Notes under the pieces: generated by a model
Database searches by the model: none
The model's input: the letters and a program-made list of their open reading frames with translations, nothing else
What the model was told of the DNA's origin: nothing
Assembly: GCA_946566685.1 (NCBI GenBank)
Contig: CAMNXA010000015.1
Location: 1 to 64,000, forward strand
DNA: 64,000 nucleotides
Direction: 5' to 3'
DNA from: an uncultured Lachnospiraceae bacterium
GTDB lineage: Bacteria; Bacillota; Clostridia; Lachnospirales; Lachnospiraceae
Part shown: positions 25,381-33,616 of the stretch, piece after piece
Position numbering within the stretch: the stretch's first letter is position 1
Layout of the letters: the number at the start of each line of letters is the position of its first letter
Position numbers and translations under genes: made by a program

Positions 25381-25846
25381 TCTCTCTTAACCTCACTTTC
25401 TTCATTCTCTTGTCAATCCTATGCTCAAACCGCCCTACTCCGGACGGGTCAAGTCTCTTTGCCAGCTCGTAGAGCTCCAACATGCGGTTTTTCAGAATTT
25501 CCTCTTCTGCAGGTCCCCGGAAATCGTTAATCTCCAGGCGGAACTTGACCGCCGCCATTTCCTGTTGTATACCCCTGATCCTGAACTGCGTCTGGACGTC
25601 TGACTGCCCTCTCTTATATCCCCGGAGATACTGGCTGGGCTGGATTGTCGATACCCGCCGTGCATCTTCCAGTTGCCTTGCCATGCACTGTATAAGGCCG
25701 TATACCGCCCGGTGCCGCTTATCCTCCGGATTCCTGATTTCCGCAGGTACCAGGAGAATCATTTCCTCATAGGTCAGCGGAAGATTCGGGAATACCATGC
25801 GGTCCGCACTGGTTATGTTCAGGTCTCCCTCATTTTTCTTCAACAT
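25268..25846 (-). CDS. Hypothetical phage protein
   Basis: The 192-residue protein begins MLKKNEGDLNITSADRMVF 9 bases after GGAGG. It is basic and helical in its second half (KRMKKVRLRENGNYRGNQTG). Its start overlaps the end of the rusA -1 frame. The last 38 codons overlap the HD gene in another frame. I do not recognise the family; QRHRAVYGLIQCMARQL-like helices and an Arg-rich end hint at nucleic-acid contact. Confidence 0.6.
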   Translation of the reverse strand: MLKKNEGDLNITSADRMVFPNLPLTYEEMILLVPAEIRNPEDKRHRAVYGLIQCMARQLEDARRVSTIQPSQYLRGYKRGQSDVQTQFRIRGIQQEMAAVKFRLEINDFRGPAEEEILKNRMLELYELAKRLDPSGVGRFEHRIDKRMKKVRLRENGNYRGNQTGRNERVREVTVKYGADRRGEPDRLYRCQ

Positions 25847-26317
25847 CTGGTTTTACCTCCTTTATGGTCACTTCCACCCTGGGATTGTCGGAATAAAACT
25901 TCCGGCACTGGCAATCCACTATCTGGGTATCATCCCTGTACGCTATCTGGTTCAGGCTGTCCGCTATGATCTTCACCACATTATCCATGTCAGGCTTCTT
26001 TGTGGGCCGTAGGAGCTGTTTTTCATCAGCTCCTTATTCCTCTTTGTCTGGCTCTTTGGTATGCGGTAATAGGCGATTATACGCATATCCAGCATGGCTC
26101 CGTCCGGGAACCGGTAATTGTCACACTGTAAACGGTATACCTCTTTGACCTCATTCTCATAAATGACAGTCTTTTTCGGAGTAACATTGTTTACAAGCGT
26201 ATTCCTGACTTTTCCAGTTTTCTTATTTTTGAATCCCTTTTCGGAATACATTACCTTTGTCTGCGGCCGCCCTTTTCCGGTGGGCTCTCCCAGGACTGTA
26301 AATTTCACCGTTTTCAT
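25830..26317 (-). pseudogene. rusA: RusA-type Holliday junction resolvase, frameshifted at an A5 run
   Basis: The first frame gives MKTVKFTVLGEPTGKGRPQ and continues to PKSQTKRNKELMK, then ends early after 114 codons. Reading -1 from the AAAAA run at 26019-26023 gives KQLLRPTKKPDMDNVVKII, then YRDDTQIVDCQCRKFY and a stop at 25830. RPTKKPDMDN and YRDDTQ are the RusA catalytic motifs with the conserved Asp residues. Restoring one A repairs the gene, whose stop then overlaps the next start. It is a recent mutation, a sequencing error, or a slippage site. Confidence 0.85.
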
Positions 26318-26748
26318 TACCGCATCCCCTCCCATTCCCAGAGCCCTTGCTGCCCTCTTGCGGGGATAGGGGCTTGAAACTGCTTTACGTCTGCCAACTT
26401 CCAGGCGTACCGTCCGAGGGTATAATCTCCGAGTGCCAGTTCATCCGGAGACAGGGTAGCGACAAACTCCGGCGTGATCTTTATGCACTCTACCAGGTTC
26501 GCTGTCGCAAGTACGCACCCCAGAGGAAAGATTTCAAGCCCGGTATGGCCTGAAAGATTCAGCCTCCGGCATATTACCTCACGGGCTCTTTCATCAAGGT
26601 ATGCGGACCATATTTCATTTACAGACTTCTTTCCCGCATGGATAGCGATAGCGCCTCTGTAATTTGTAGGATATCCCCTGGTCTCATTATGCTTGATTCC
26701 AACGGCGGCCATGCTCGCCCAGGGTTGCCATATTGTTAATGCTTTCAT
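26317..26748 (-). CDS. ASCH-domain protein
   Basis: The 143-residue protein starts MKALTIWQPWASMAAVGIKH, the ASCH signature (SIxQPWA), with the NYRGAIAIHAGK segment following. ASCH domains belong to the PUA-like fold and bind RNA or modified nucleotides. The stop overlaps the rusA start by one base (TAATG). Phage ASCH proteins are common in this position; a role in RNA modification or anti-defence is only inference. Confidence 0.85.
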   Translation of the reverse strand: MKALTIWQPWASMAAVGIKHNETRGYPTNYRGAIAIHAGKKSVNEIWSAYLDERAREVICRRLNLSGHTGLEIFPLGCVLATANLVECIKITPEFVATLSPDELALGDYTLGRYAWKLADVKQFQAPIPARGQQGLWEWEGMR

Positions 26749-26764
26749 GCCCTGCCTCCCTTAA

Positions 26765-27280
26765 TCAGTCCGGAACCGGGAGCGGCGTTGTCATGTACTC
26801 CTGGTGTACCGTTGCCCTGTCCTGTGTCACCGCCACCGTCACATAAGGATCACCGTACTTGCATAACCATTCATGGAGAGGCTTCACCGCCTCTTCAAGC
26901 TCCTGTCTTTTTTCATCCCAGGCTCTTTGTTCTCCCTGGATATTCAGGCAGCGCTTTTCTTCGTTCCCCTCCGCCACCGGAATATAGGACGCCTCAAACA
27001 AATTCGGTTCACAGGGGTACAACTCCGTATCACTCCACCGGATAATGTAATAGCCGACCGGAATGTGTACCACTTCTCCGTCCGGATACCTGGTGTAAAG
27101 TTTCGGTATTTCTACCGGATTGGAAGTATCAAAAAACAGGATTCCTTTAAGACCTGCCATGGCCACCCAATACGGGGCGTGCTTCGTCTCGTCATAGTCC
27201 TTTTCACACGCCGGGAGACTTATATGTCCGTCATACCGGAACGCCTCAAACTGCATCATCTTCTTTTCGTACTTTGCCAT
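26765..27280 (-). CDS. Hypothetical phage protein
   Basis: The 171-residue protein has MMQFEAFRYDGHISLPAC at the start and HIPVGYYIIRWSDTELYPCE in the middle. This is the pattern of small phage proteins whose core is a GDyii..dgevypc.p strand-turn-strand. A C-terminal helical part and PLHEWLCKYGDPYVTVAVTQ follow. The function of this group is unknown. Confidence 0.65.
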   Translation of the reverse strand: MAKYEKKMMQFEAFRYDGHISLPACEKDYDETKHAPYWVAMAGLKGILFFDTSNPVEIPKLYTRYPDGEVVHIPVGYYIIRWSDTELYPCEPNLFEASYIPVAEGNEEKRCLNIQGEQRAWDEKRQELEEAVKPLHEWLCKYGDPYVTVAVTQDRATVHQEYMTTPLPVPD

Positions 27281-27425
27281 TTCTCTTTTTTCCCCTCCCT
27301 TTTCTTTTTTTCTCTGATACGCTAATCACAATAGATAAACCTATCCAAACCAACGCAAGACCTACCAGGATACAAATAGGTGCAATATATTCAAAGAAAA
27401 TCTTTAATTTAAAATACGTCTCCAC
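27246..27425 (-). CDS. Small single-span membrane protein
   Basis: A 59-residue frame starts at GTG 27425, six bases after GGAGG. It encodes METYFKLKIFFEY, one hydrophobic span of about 23 residues (IAPICILVGLALVWIGLSI), and a tail rich in Lys and Arg (KKRKGRGKKRNGK). The positive tail would stay in the cytoplasm. It overlaps the next gene by 35 bases. It may be a superinfection or membrane-targeted early protein; this is inference. Confidence 0.6.
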   Translation of the reverse strand: METYFKLKIFFEYIAPICILVGLALVWIGLSIVISVSEKKRKGRGKKRNGKVRKEDDAV

Positions 27426-27428
27426 TTC

Positions 27429-27572
27429 CTACCTCCCTCTGCTTTCTGCTCTCCGAAACTGCCGGTTTTTCGCCGGTACAATGTTCGGTTTCTGGTTGAA
27501 CTGTTTCCCGTATCTGTTCATCCCTACCGCCTCCCCTGCGGCCTTTGTTTTTGAATGTCTTGATTTGCTCAT
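27429..27572 (-). CDS. Small basic phage protein
   Basis: A 47-residue frame opens at ATG 27572 four bases after AGGAGGG and encodes MSKSRHSKTKAAGEAVGM, then a basic, Asn/Gln-rich remainder ending RRAESRGR. It fits exactly between the XRE gene stop (27581) and the membrane protein start. Composition suggests an RNA- or DNA-associated peptide, but no family is recognised. Confidence 0.55.
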   Translation of the reverse strand: MSKSRHSKTKAAGEAVGMNRYGKQFNQKPNIVPAKNRQFRRAESRGR

Positions 27573-27580
27573 GTACCCTC

Positions 27581-27979
27581 CTATCTGCCGGTATCGGCGG
27601 CCTCGTCATACTTTCGTATCCGCAAAAAGTAGTCCAGGGCTTTTCCTGTAGGCGTTTTATTCCGCTTTCCCTGCTCTACCGTGTATCCGTTCTTTACCAG
27701 GATAGCCGCCGTGTTCAGTCTGTCCTCCTGGTTGTAAATCAGGATTTCCACCGGTTTCTCTGCCGGTGGCTCCGTTTTACTGCCTCTTTCCAGATCGGCA
27801 AAGGAAATCTTCAATGCCCCCATAATGGAGATCAGGGCGCTTAACGGAATGTCTGACTTTCCGCTCTCGTAAGCCTGGATTGCGCTTTCCCCTTTCCCGG
27901 CCATGGCTCCGAGCTGTTTCTGTGTCAGCCCCGCCGCCTCTCTGAATTTTTTCAAATGCTCTCTTATCTTCTCTCCCAA
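27581..27979 (-). CDS. XRE-family regulator in the replication block
   Basis: The 132-residue protein has an N-terminal HTH at residues 5-60 (LKKFREAAGLTQKQLGAMAG, then ESAIQAYESGKSDIPL). A C-terminal part has EILIYNQEDRLNTAAILVKN. It stands two bases from the helicase loader gene and so is transcribed with the replication genes. It could time the shift from early to middle transcription. Confidence 0.8.
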   Translation of the reverse strand: MGEKIREHLKKFREAAGLTQKQLGAMAGKGESAIQAYESGKSDIPLSALISIMGALKISFADLERGSKTEPPAEKPVEILIYNQEDRLNTAAILVKNGYTVEQGKRNKTPTGKALDYFLRIRKYDEAADTGR

Positions 27980-27981
27980 AA

Positions 27982-28860
27982 TTATCCCTCCTGCATGAAT
28001 TTAGCCATTTTGTCAAACCGGCGCTCTGCGGATATCTTGCGGAATGATTCTCCGGATACCTCAACCGGCAGACAGGTTTCAAAAATACGGTCATAGATGC
28101 GCTTATACCGGATATCCTCGACTTCAAGCATTTCAGAGAGCGTCAGGTTCGTTGTCAGAACCATAGGCTTTGCCTCTCTTGATCTGCTGTCTATCACGTT
28201 GTATACCTTTTCAAGCGCATAGTCTGTGTTACGCTCTGTGCCTAAATCGTCCAGCACCAGGAGACTTGCATTGTTCAGCATTGATATGTAGGCCGCTTCG
28301 TCCGGATGCGCCTGCAAGTTCTGCAGTATCTTTACAAAAGAGGTCATGATAACCGGAATCTGCTCTGCCAGAAGTTCATTTGCAATACAGGCCGCCGTAA
28401 AGCTCTTTCCCGTTCCGACCGGCCCCCAGAAGATAAGCCCCTGGTTGTCTTTCAACATCTGCTGGAAATTTGCGGCATACTTACTGGCGATCTGAAATAC
28501 TTTCCGGTTCTGGTCTACCACGGTATAGGAAGAAAACCTTGCATCACGGTATTTTGATTCCATCATGGATGCGTCACGGATTCTCTGAATCCTGGCCATT
28601 TTCTCCCGGTATTCCTCCTGTTGTTTTTCTTTCTCCATGGCCGCTTGCCTGCATGTGCAGACACACGGAACCTTTCTCTTTACCTCCTCCGGTCCCATGA
28701 GCCCAGCCGGAAAAGTCACAACACGCTCTTTTTTGGTATGGCACTTCCCGCAGTACAGGAGGCCGCCGTCACCTATGTAATCTCCGTTCTCCATTGTGGC
28801 GGCACTGTTGGCCACAATGCTATGCAGGGCATTAGCGGCCGTTTCTCTAATTTCTTCCAT
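27982..28860 (-). CDS. DnaC/IstB-like helicase loader ATPase
   Basis: The 292-residue protein has an N-terminal Cys cluster (YCGKCHTKK, then CVCTC). Its AAA+ core has Walker A GPVGTGKS, Walker B LLVLDDLG with an adjacent sensor region, and a C-terminal Arg-finger-like RYKRIYDRIFE. It would load host DnaB helicase at the phage origin. ATG 28860 follows AAGGAGG at 7 bases; a longer frame from 28878 lacks such a site. It is paired with the replisome organizer upstream. Confidence 0.85.
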   Translation of the reverse strand: MEEIRETAANALHSIVANSAATMENGDYIGDGGLLYCGKCHTKKERVVTFPAGLMGPEEVKRKVPCVCTCRQAAMEKEKQQEEYREKMARIQRIRDASMMESKYRDARFSSYTVVDQNRKVFQIASKYAANFQQMLKDNQGLIFWGPVGTGKSFTAACIANELLAEQIPVIMTSFVKILQNLQAHPDEAAYISMLNNASLLVLDDLGTERNTDYALEKVYNVIDSRSREAKPMVLTTNLTLSEMLEVEDIRYKRIYDRIFETCLPVEVSGESFRKISAERRFDKMAKFMQEG

Positions 28861-28879
28861 GCAAAACCTCCTTAACAAA

Positions 28880-29680
28880 TCACATTGATCTCACTCCGCC
28901 TGCTGGTGCCTGCGCCGGTGCTGGTGCTGGTGCCGGTTCCGGATTCCTCGGTATATACTCGGTAAAGGAAAGATTCGGCCCCAGGAACGTCTTAGCATGT
29001 TTGATGTACTGCTTGTCGGTATGCTTTCTTTCGCACTCCGCCCTGTACGCTTTTGCCGCCGCCAGAATCTCTTCCGCAGAGTACCCCTCATTCCTCCTGG
29101 CCCTATATTTCTTGTACGCCTCTCCCTTATCGGCTTTCTTTGGATAAACGCTCCAGAACTCTTCAAATTCCTTGCCGTGCTTTTCCTCCTGTTCTTCTTT
29201 ACGGCTCTTTTTCTCTGGTTCCTTGCTTTCTGGTTTTATTTCGCTAACGTTACCGGTAACATCATCAGTAACGTTACTTTGTTTGTCTCCGGTTGCCTTT
29301 TCTCTTTGTCGTGCTTTGAATCTGGCCTGCCTCTCGCAATTTCCCTTTTTATCTTTGACATAGCGATTGTAATATGACCGCCAGTCTCCCCAATCATGGA
29401 GATATAGCTGGCCGTCAACTTCATCTATCCACCCGGTATCAATCAGGCAGGCAACAACCGCATCACCGTCAACCTCTTTGGAGAGTCCGGCCTGGAAAGA
29501 TTGTTTGATATCCTCCCGGTCGGCACTCACCATGAGGCCGTCCATTTCAGCATTATCTATTCCCCAGAGCCACAGACTGACCAGGATTCCAATGGCCTCA
29601 TTCTGCGAACATCCAATCGCTTTATATAGACTTCTCAATTTTCCACCTATCAGCTTTTGGTCTACGCTGATCCACGCCAT
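28880..29680 (-). CDS. Phage replisome organizer
   Basis: The 266-residue protein starts MAWISVDQKLIGGKLRSLYK, the N-terminal domain of phage replisome organizers, with LVSLWLWGIDNAEMDG following. A charged linker with Val-Thr repeats (residues about 135-150) leads to a C-terminal FEEFWSVYPKKADKGEAYKK domain common in DnaD-like initiators. It would bind the phage origin and recruit the loader. The linker DNA holds the candidate origin repeats. The end is Pro/Ala-rich. Confidence 0.82.
   Translation of the reverse strand: MAWISVDQKLIGGKLRSLYKAIGCSQNEAIGILVSLWLWGIDNAEMDGLMVSADREDIKQSFQAGLSKEVDGDAVVACLIDTGWIDEVDGQLYLHDWGDWRSYYNRYVKDKKGNCERQARFKARQREKATGDKQSNVTDDVTGNVSEIKPESKEPEKKSRKEEQEEKHGKEFEEFWSVYPKKADKGEAYKKYRARRNEGYSAEEILAAAKAYRAECERKHTDKQYIKHAKTFLGPNLSFTEYIPRNPEPAPAPAPAQAPAGGVRSM
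29245..29277. other. Candidate phage replication origin repeats
   Basis: Two copies of TAACGTTAC (29245-29253 and 29269-29277) and the 12-bp palindrome GTTACCGGTAAC (29249-29260) pack four GTTAC half-sites into 33 bp. They lie in the replisome organizer gene, where many Gram-positive phages keep their origin. Confidence 0.5.
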
Positions 29681-29713
29681 TTTTCATCACCGCCATTCTG
29701 TGATTTTTTACCG

Positions 29714-30517
29714 TCAAATATCTGCCACCAGGTCAGCAATTCCGATAGGGCCAGTGAGAACTTCCGTCTCTCTACAGTGGTCGCAGCACTCGCACCGGTC
29801 CGGAAGAACTTCTCCGTATTTCACCTGTCTTACCCTCTCGATATTGTGCTCTACCACGCTCATAGCCTCCCGGAGATAATTGTCCTGAACGTGGATAACC
29901 TTGATATTCGTTGCCTTTTCCTTGCTGGCCCCAGCAATGTAAAACGGCAGGCGTTTACCTGTATTCTGGTAGACAATCTCCTGGTAGACTGCGCCCTGGA
30001 TGTCGTACCCCCAATACCTTACAAAATCCAGATAGCCGATATCCCGTACCCATTCCAACTTAGTAAGGGATGCCATAACCTTTAAATCCACGATTGCGAT
30101 TCCCTCCAGGTAGGAATCAATTTTTATTTTCCAGGGAAGTCCGAACAATTCCCCGGCCATGATAACCTGTTTCTGGCCGGACATGTGCGCCATAAAGAAC
30201 TCGTCACGCTCAATGCGGGCGATAATGTCATTTGCCTGCACATAATCCGATTTCAAGCCCTTGTCTCCGGTTTTCTTGAAGATATCCGTGTGCTCTGCCT
30301 TGAACTTATCCAGCGTGCCCTCAAAGTAGGCATCTACATAGCTCCCTACCAGGAGTGCGGTTGTTTCCTCTTCCTCATACACTCCCCTGATCTTATCCAT
30401 GGCGGTGAACTCGCACCCTCTCCGTCCGTATGTTCCCACAAAATCTTTAAACTGTGAGACGGACATATACTCAAAATTGGCCTCTTCCGAATAATAATTC
30501 TCTGCTGTCAACTGCAT
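29714..30517 (-). CDS. PD-(D/E)XK exonuclease (PDDEXK_12/YqaJ-RecE-like)
   Basis: The 267-residue protein has the features of phage recombination exonucleases. ALLVGSYVDAYFEG is helical with an Asp, KIKIDSYLEGIAIVDLKVM carries the D...DxK catalytic motif, and YDIQGAVYQEIVYQ is the Q-containing helix. A CECCDHC cluster near the end may bind metal. It is encoded with RecT and DUF1351, a typical two-component recombination set that makes and anneals single-stranded DNA. Confidence 0.83.
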   Translation of the reverse strand: MQLTAENYYSEEANFEYMSVSQFKDFVGTYGRRGCEFTAMDKIRGVYEEEETTALLVGSYVDAYFEGTLDKFKAEHTDIFKKTGDKGLKSDYVQANDIIARIERDEFFMAHMSGQKQVIMAGELFGLPWKIKIDSYLEGIAIVDLKVMASLTKLEWVRDIGYLDFVRYWGYDIQGAVYQEIVYQNTGKRLPFYIAGASKEKATNIKVIHVQDNYLREAMSVVEHNIERVRQVKYGEVLPDRCECCDHCRETEVLTGPIGIADLVADI

Positions 30518-30520
30518 ACT

Positions 30521-31609
30521 CTATACCTCCTGATAAGTCGCACCCGTAAAACGGATGTAGTTCTGAATCTTCGTGATCTGTTCCTGTGTGCCAGTAATGA
30601 TAAGTTTTACAGACCTGCCTCCCGGATATGCTCTTGTCTGCGCCTCCGGCTGTCCCACTTTTGCCGGTTCCTCCCGGTGTGGGATATTTCCAGCCGCAAC
30701 CCCGGCATTTCCGGCATTCTCCGACTGCCCCATTCTGGGCGGCTCCTGTTGGGCCGGTACATTCCCGCCGTGTCCGTGCGCCCCAGGCGCTCCCGCTGAC
30801 GCAACACCCGGTTGCATCATGCCAGCCAACGATCCAGCAGCATGTGTCTTGGCAGGCGTTCCGGACGGCATCATCCCGGCCAGCTTTTCTTTTCCGTCAC
30901 GTTCCATTTGTTCCCGTGCCATGCGTTCCTGTTCTTCTTTGCGTCTCTGCTCTGCCTCCCGCTTTTTCCGCTCCATTTCCAGGATGCGCTCACGCTGGGC
31001 TTTCAGTTCGTTCATCTTTGCAATGGCTTTCTGCAAAGAGAGGTCAGCTTTATAGATTGCCAGCATATCCTCTTCAAATTCGCTGGCAAAAGATTTGATT
31101 GTGGTGATTTCATCCAGTATCTTCTGGATGCCGTTCTCGATACCCTCCCGCCAACTTTTCTTAGTGGCCGTGGCATTTTCCCACCGTTCATCATAGATAA
31201 CGATCCTGGCCTTTTCCCTGATATCCTCCGGAAGAGACTCTGACTTTTTATTCCAGTAGTCCATGATCTCTTTCCTGGCCGCCTCTTTCCGGCGCCTCTC
31301 GTAATCCTGAACCTGGTCATTGATTGCATTGATCGGCTTTTCAATCAGAGCGATAAGCTCCTTTGCCTGGGATTCTATAATCGCATACGGCTCCAGACAC
31401 TTATCCTTGACCTCTTTCTGGCGTTCCTTGATAGCCGCCGAGAGTTTTCTGAGTGTGGCAACATCACTCTTTGCCGTCTTGATTGTGGCGTCCGTATAGG
31501 CTGTAGTCCGGTATACTTCCAGCCCGTCCTCCAAAACCTGTTTGATCTCTTCAAAGTTCCATGAAACCTTTCCCGGCTCCTGCTTTACTACTACGCTAAT
31601 CTCATTCAT
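30521..31609 (-). CDS. DUF1351 phage recombination-associated protein
   Basis: The 362-residue protein starts MNEISVVVKQEPGKVSWNFE and matches DUF1351, found between recT and the exonuclease in many Firmicute phages. Residues 60-240 form a long coiled coil (KLSAAIKERQKEVKDKCLEP; later ERILEMERKKREAEQRRKEE). A Gly/Pro/Ala-rich linker follows, then a small C-terminal domain (SVKLIITGTQEQITKIQNYI). A role in assisting recombination is inferred from context. Confidence 0.8.
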   Translation of the reverse strand: MNEISVVVKQEPGKVSWNFEEIKQVLEDGLEVYRTTAYTDATIKTAKSDVATLRKLSAAIKERQKEVKDKCLEPYAIIESQAKELIALIEKPINAINDQVQDYERRRKEAARKEIMDYWNKKSESLPEDIREKARIVIYDERWENATATKKSWREGIENGIQKILDEITTIKSFASEFEEDMLAIYKADLSLQKAIAKMNELKAQRERILEMERKKREAEQRRKEEQERMAREQMERDGKEKLAGMMPSGTPAKTHAAGSLAGMMQPGVASAGAPGAHGHGGNVPAQQEPPRMGQSENAGNAGVAAGNIPHREEPAKVGQPEAQTRAYPGGRSVKLIITGTQEQITKIQNYIRFTGATYQEV

Positions 31610-31626
31610 CCTGTTATCCTCCTATC

Positions 31627-32580
31627 CTACGCAAACGGTAGTTCATCTTCGATCTCGTTCGGAATGGAAAAATTGGGATCATAGCCCCCGCCGTTTCCGT
31701 ATCCCTGCTGCTGTTCAAACTGCAAAAATTCCTCTTCGTACTGGCTCTGCGGCTGCTGTGCGGGAACCGGCTGTTTTCCCTGTTTCTGCGCCTGCGCTCT
31801 TTTGATCTGTTCCATTACATCAATCGGAGCGCCGTTATCCGGCAATGCCGCCTGTGTGGTTCCGGATATCTGCATATTCTCAAATGTCACATCCCCTCCG
31901 TCCTCAAAAGCAATCCTCTGTTCGATATTGTCAAAATCCAGATCAATCAACTTGCAAAGGCGCCGGAGTACGGTTTTTTTATACATTTCTCCGGGAGAGT
32001 TTTTCCATGCTGGGCTGTCTTTTGCCTTTGAGTAATTGTTCCTGACATTTTCTATGTCCTCTGCGCTCATGGTGTCGTACATCATAGATCCGTCTCTGTA
32101 AACCACGATTGCAAAAGCCCCTCTCATGGGTGCGTTTGAAAACGGCTGCGGTTTGAAATGAACTTTCTGCTCTCCGCTCTCAACCTCTTCCACAAAGAAA
32201 TCACCGTCACGAACCACCTTAGCAAAGATATCTTTAATCGGATTTTTGCTGTACTTTTTGCACAGCTTAATCTCGCCTTTATAGTCCGTTTGAAACTGCA
32301 TATTTCCCCCATAGGGGATTGCGTAACATTCTCCATTGAAGAAATCGAGCCCCAGGTACGCCCCTTTTGCCAGACATACAGGAATCGTTTTCACATCCAC
32401 TTTTGCGAGCTGGTCTTTTTTCTTGCTGTCTCTCAACATATCCTGAATCACTGTAATACAGTTCAGGATAAACCTCTCTCGGTTGAATCCGGCCGGTAGA
32501 GCCTCTTTGTGCTTTCCCAGCTCCGATATGAGGCCGTTCTGAATGGAATCCAGATATTGTGCTGTTGTCATTTGCGCCAC
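31627..32580 (-). CDS. recT: RecT single-strand annealing protein
   Basis: The 317-residue protein matches RecT: ERFILNCITVIQDML, then KTIPVCLAKGAYLGLDFFNG, ECYAIPYGGNMQFQTDYKGE and SPAWKNSPGEMYKKTVLRRL. The C-terminus is Gln-rich and acidic. It anneals single strands for recombination and may help circularise phage DNA. Start is GTG 32580 nine bases after GGAGG; ATG 32571 is an alternative. Confidence 0.93.
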   Translation of the reverse strand: MAQMTTAQYLDSIQNGLISELGKHKEALPAGFNRERFILNCITVIQDMLRDSKKKDQLAKVDVKTIPVCLAKGAYLGLDFFNGECYAIPYGGNMQFQTDYKGEIKLCKKYSKNPIKDIFAKVVRDGDFFVEEVESGEQKVHFKPQPFSNAPMRGAFAIVVYRDGSMMYDTMSAEDIENVRNNYSKAKDSPAWKNSPGEMYKKTVLRRLCKLIDLDFDNIEQRIAFEDGGDVTFENMQISGTTQAALPDNGAPIDVMEQIKRAQAQKQGKQPVPAQQPQSQYEEEFLQFEQQQGYGNGGGYDPNFSIPNEIEDELPFA

Positions 32581-32623
32581 GCCTCTTTACCTCCTTAAAA
32601 AATATTTTGTATCTGCATCATGG

Positions 32624-32830
32624 CTATGCTGTATGTATTGATAGCCCTCCTGATGTGCCACACCACTCCTTAATCACATCCGGCAGTAGAAACGGCAGAT
32701 AGCTTTCATCACGCCCGGCAGTTTTCGCTTTCCTCCTGGCATATTCGATAAGCCCCTGGAATGTATCATCATCCACCTTATATCCGTCTGCCTCTGCTTT
32801 TTCCCGGATGCCCTGATAGTCAGTATTCAT
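32624..32830 (-). CDS. Small phage protein
   Basis: The 68-residue protein begins MNTDYQGIREKAEADGYKVD after GGAGG at 8 bases and overlaps the upstream gene by 11 bases. It is short and helical with SYLPFLLPDVIKEWCG, a segment shared by many small early proteins of Firmicute phages. Its function is unknown. Confidence 0.65.
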   Translation of the reverse strand: MNTDYQGIREKAEADGYKVDDDTFQGLIEYARRKAKTAGRDESYLPFLLPDVIKEWCGTSGGLSIHTA

Positions 32831-33008
32831 TCAGAATATCCTCCGCCACTGACTTCACAACCGCTTTTACGGTGACTAAAAGAGGAATAACCAGCCACTC
32901 CCCGCCGACCGCTATGTAGCCCCTTTCCTGGTAGGCCACCCTGACGCATACAGCAGTCAGTATCAGTCCAACCGTAAGCAAAAGCCAGTTTTTCAAAATG
33001 ATTTTCAT
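32820..33008 (-). CDS. Small membrane protein
   Basis: The 62-residue protein has a hydrophobic first segment (WLLLTVGLILTAVCVRV) and a second weaker one (WLVIPLLVTVKAVVKSV). It starts after AGGAGG and sits between the wall hydrolase and a small early gene. It is likely a membrane protein of two spans. A link to the neighbouring hydrolase is possible but not shown. Confidence 0.6.
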   Translation of the reverse strand: MKIILKNWLLLTVGLILTAVCVRVAYQERGYIAVGGEWLVIPLLVTVKAVVKSVAEDILNEY

Positions 33009-33016
33009 TGTGCCTC

Positions 33017-33616
33017 CTACTTGTAAAACTTGTGATTGCCCTCCCGGAAGAGAAATTCAAGATTTCTGCTGTGCCAGCTATCCGCACCGGCATTTTCAAA
33101 ATACATGGCTCCCATGCTTTCATCCCAGCCGCCCTTTATAAGCTCCAGCGCCGCCAGACAATCATCATCCGGAACCGTGGAATAGTATCTCCCGTCCAGC
33201 ACCGGCGAATATTGCCTATCCTGGAATACAACCTCTGATACCGTGTCAGGAAATTCATCAGACCGTACCCGGTTGACTACGGACAGCATCACCAGGGCTT
33301 TTCCCTCCGTGCTCTCACCCCCTGCCTCCGACATGGCAAGTTTCAGCAAAATCTCCTCGTCTGCGGCATCCAGGCTCATGGCCGGTTCCGGCTCCGGCTC
33401 CCCGGTTTCCTCTTCCTGTATGACGTAGATAACCGGCTCCGGTGTTTCAGTCGGTTCCGGTTCTGCAGGTGTCTCCGGTGTTTCCGCCTCTATGTCTGCC
33501 ACCATATCCAGGTGATCCGCCTCCCTCTCTTCCTGGGCTATCCCTTTCATGGTAAGAACCAGGCTCAACGTTGCCGCACATATGGACGCCAGCTTCAGGA
33601 TATCTTTACACCGCAT
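33017..33616 (-). CDS. SleB-type cell wall hydrolase, membrane-anchored
   Basis: The 199-residue protein has an N-terminal signal or anchor (LKLASICAATLSLVLTM), a Pro/Glu-rich linker (PETPAEPEPTETPEPV) and a Hydrolase_2/SleB domain from about residue 85. LAMSEAGGESTEGKALVMLS carries the catalytic Glu, followed by VVNRVRSDEFPDTVSEVVF and MYFENAGADSWHSRNL. SleB-like enzymes cut peptidoglycan. It is encoded early, near the repressor, not with a lysis cassette, which is unusual for an endolysin. Confidence 0.82.
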   Translation of the reverse strand: MRCKDILKLASICAATLSLVLTMKGIAQEEREADHLDMVADIEAETPETPAEPEPTETPEPVIYVIQEEETGEPEPEPAMSLDAADEEILLKLAMSEAGGESTEGKALVMLSVVNRVRSDEFPDTVSEVVFQDRQYSPVLDGRYYSTVPDDDCLAALELIKGGWDESMGAMYFENAGADSWHSRNLEFLFREGNHKFYK

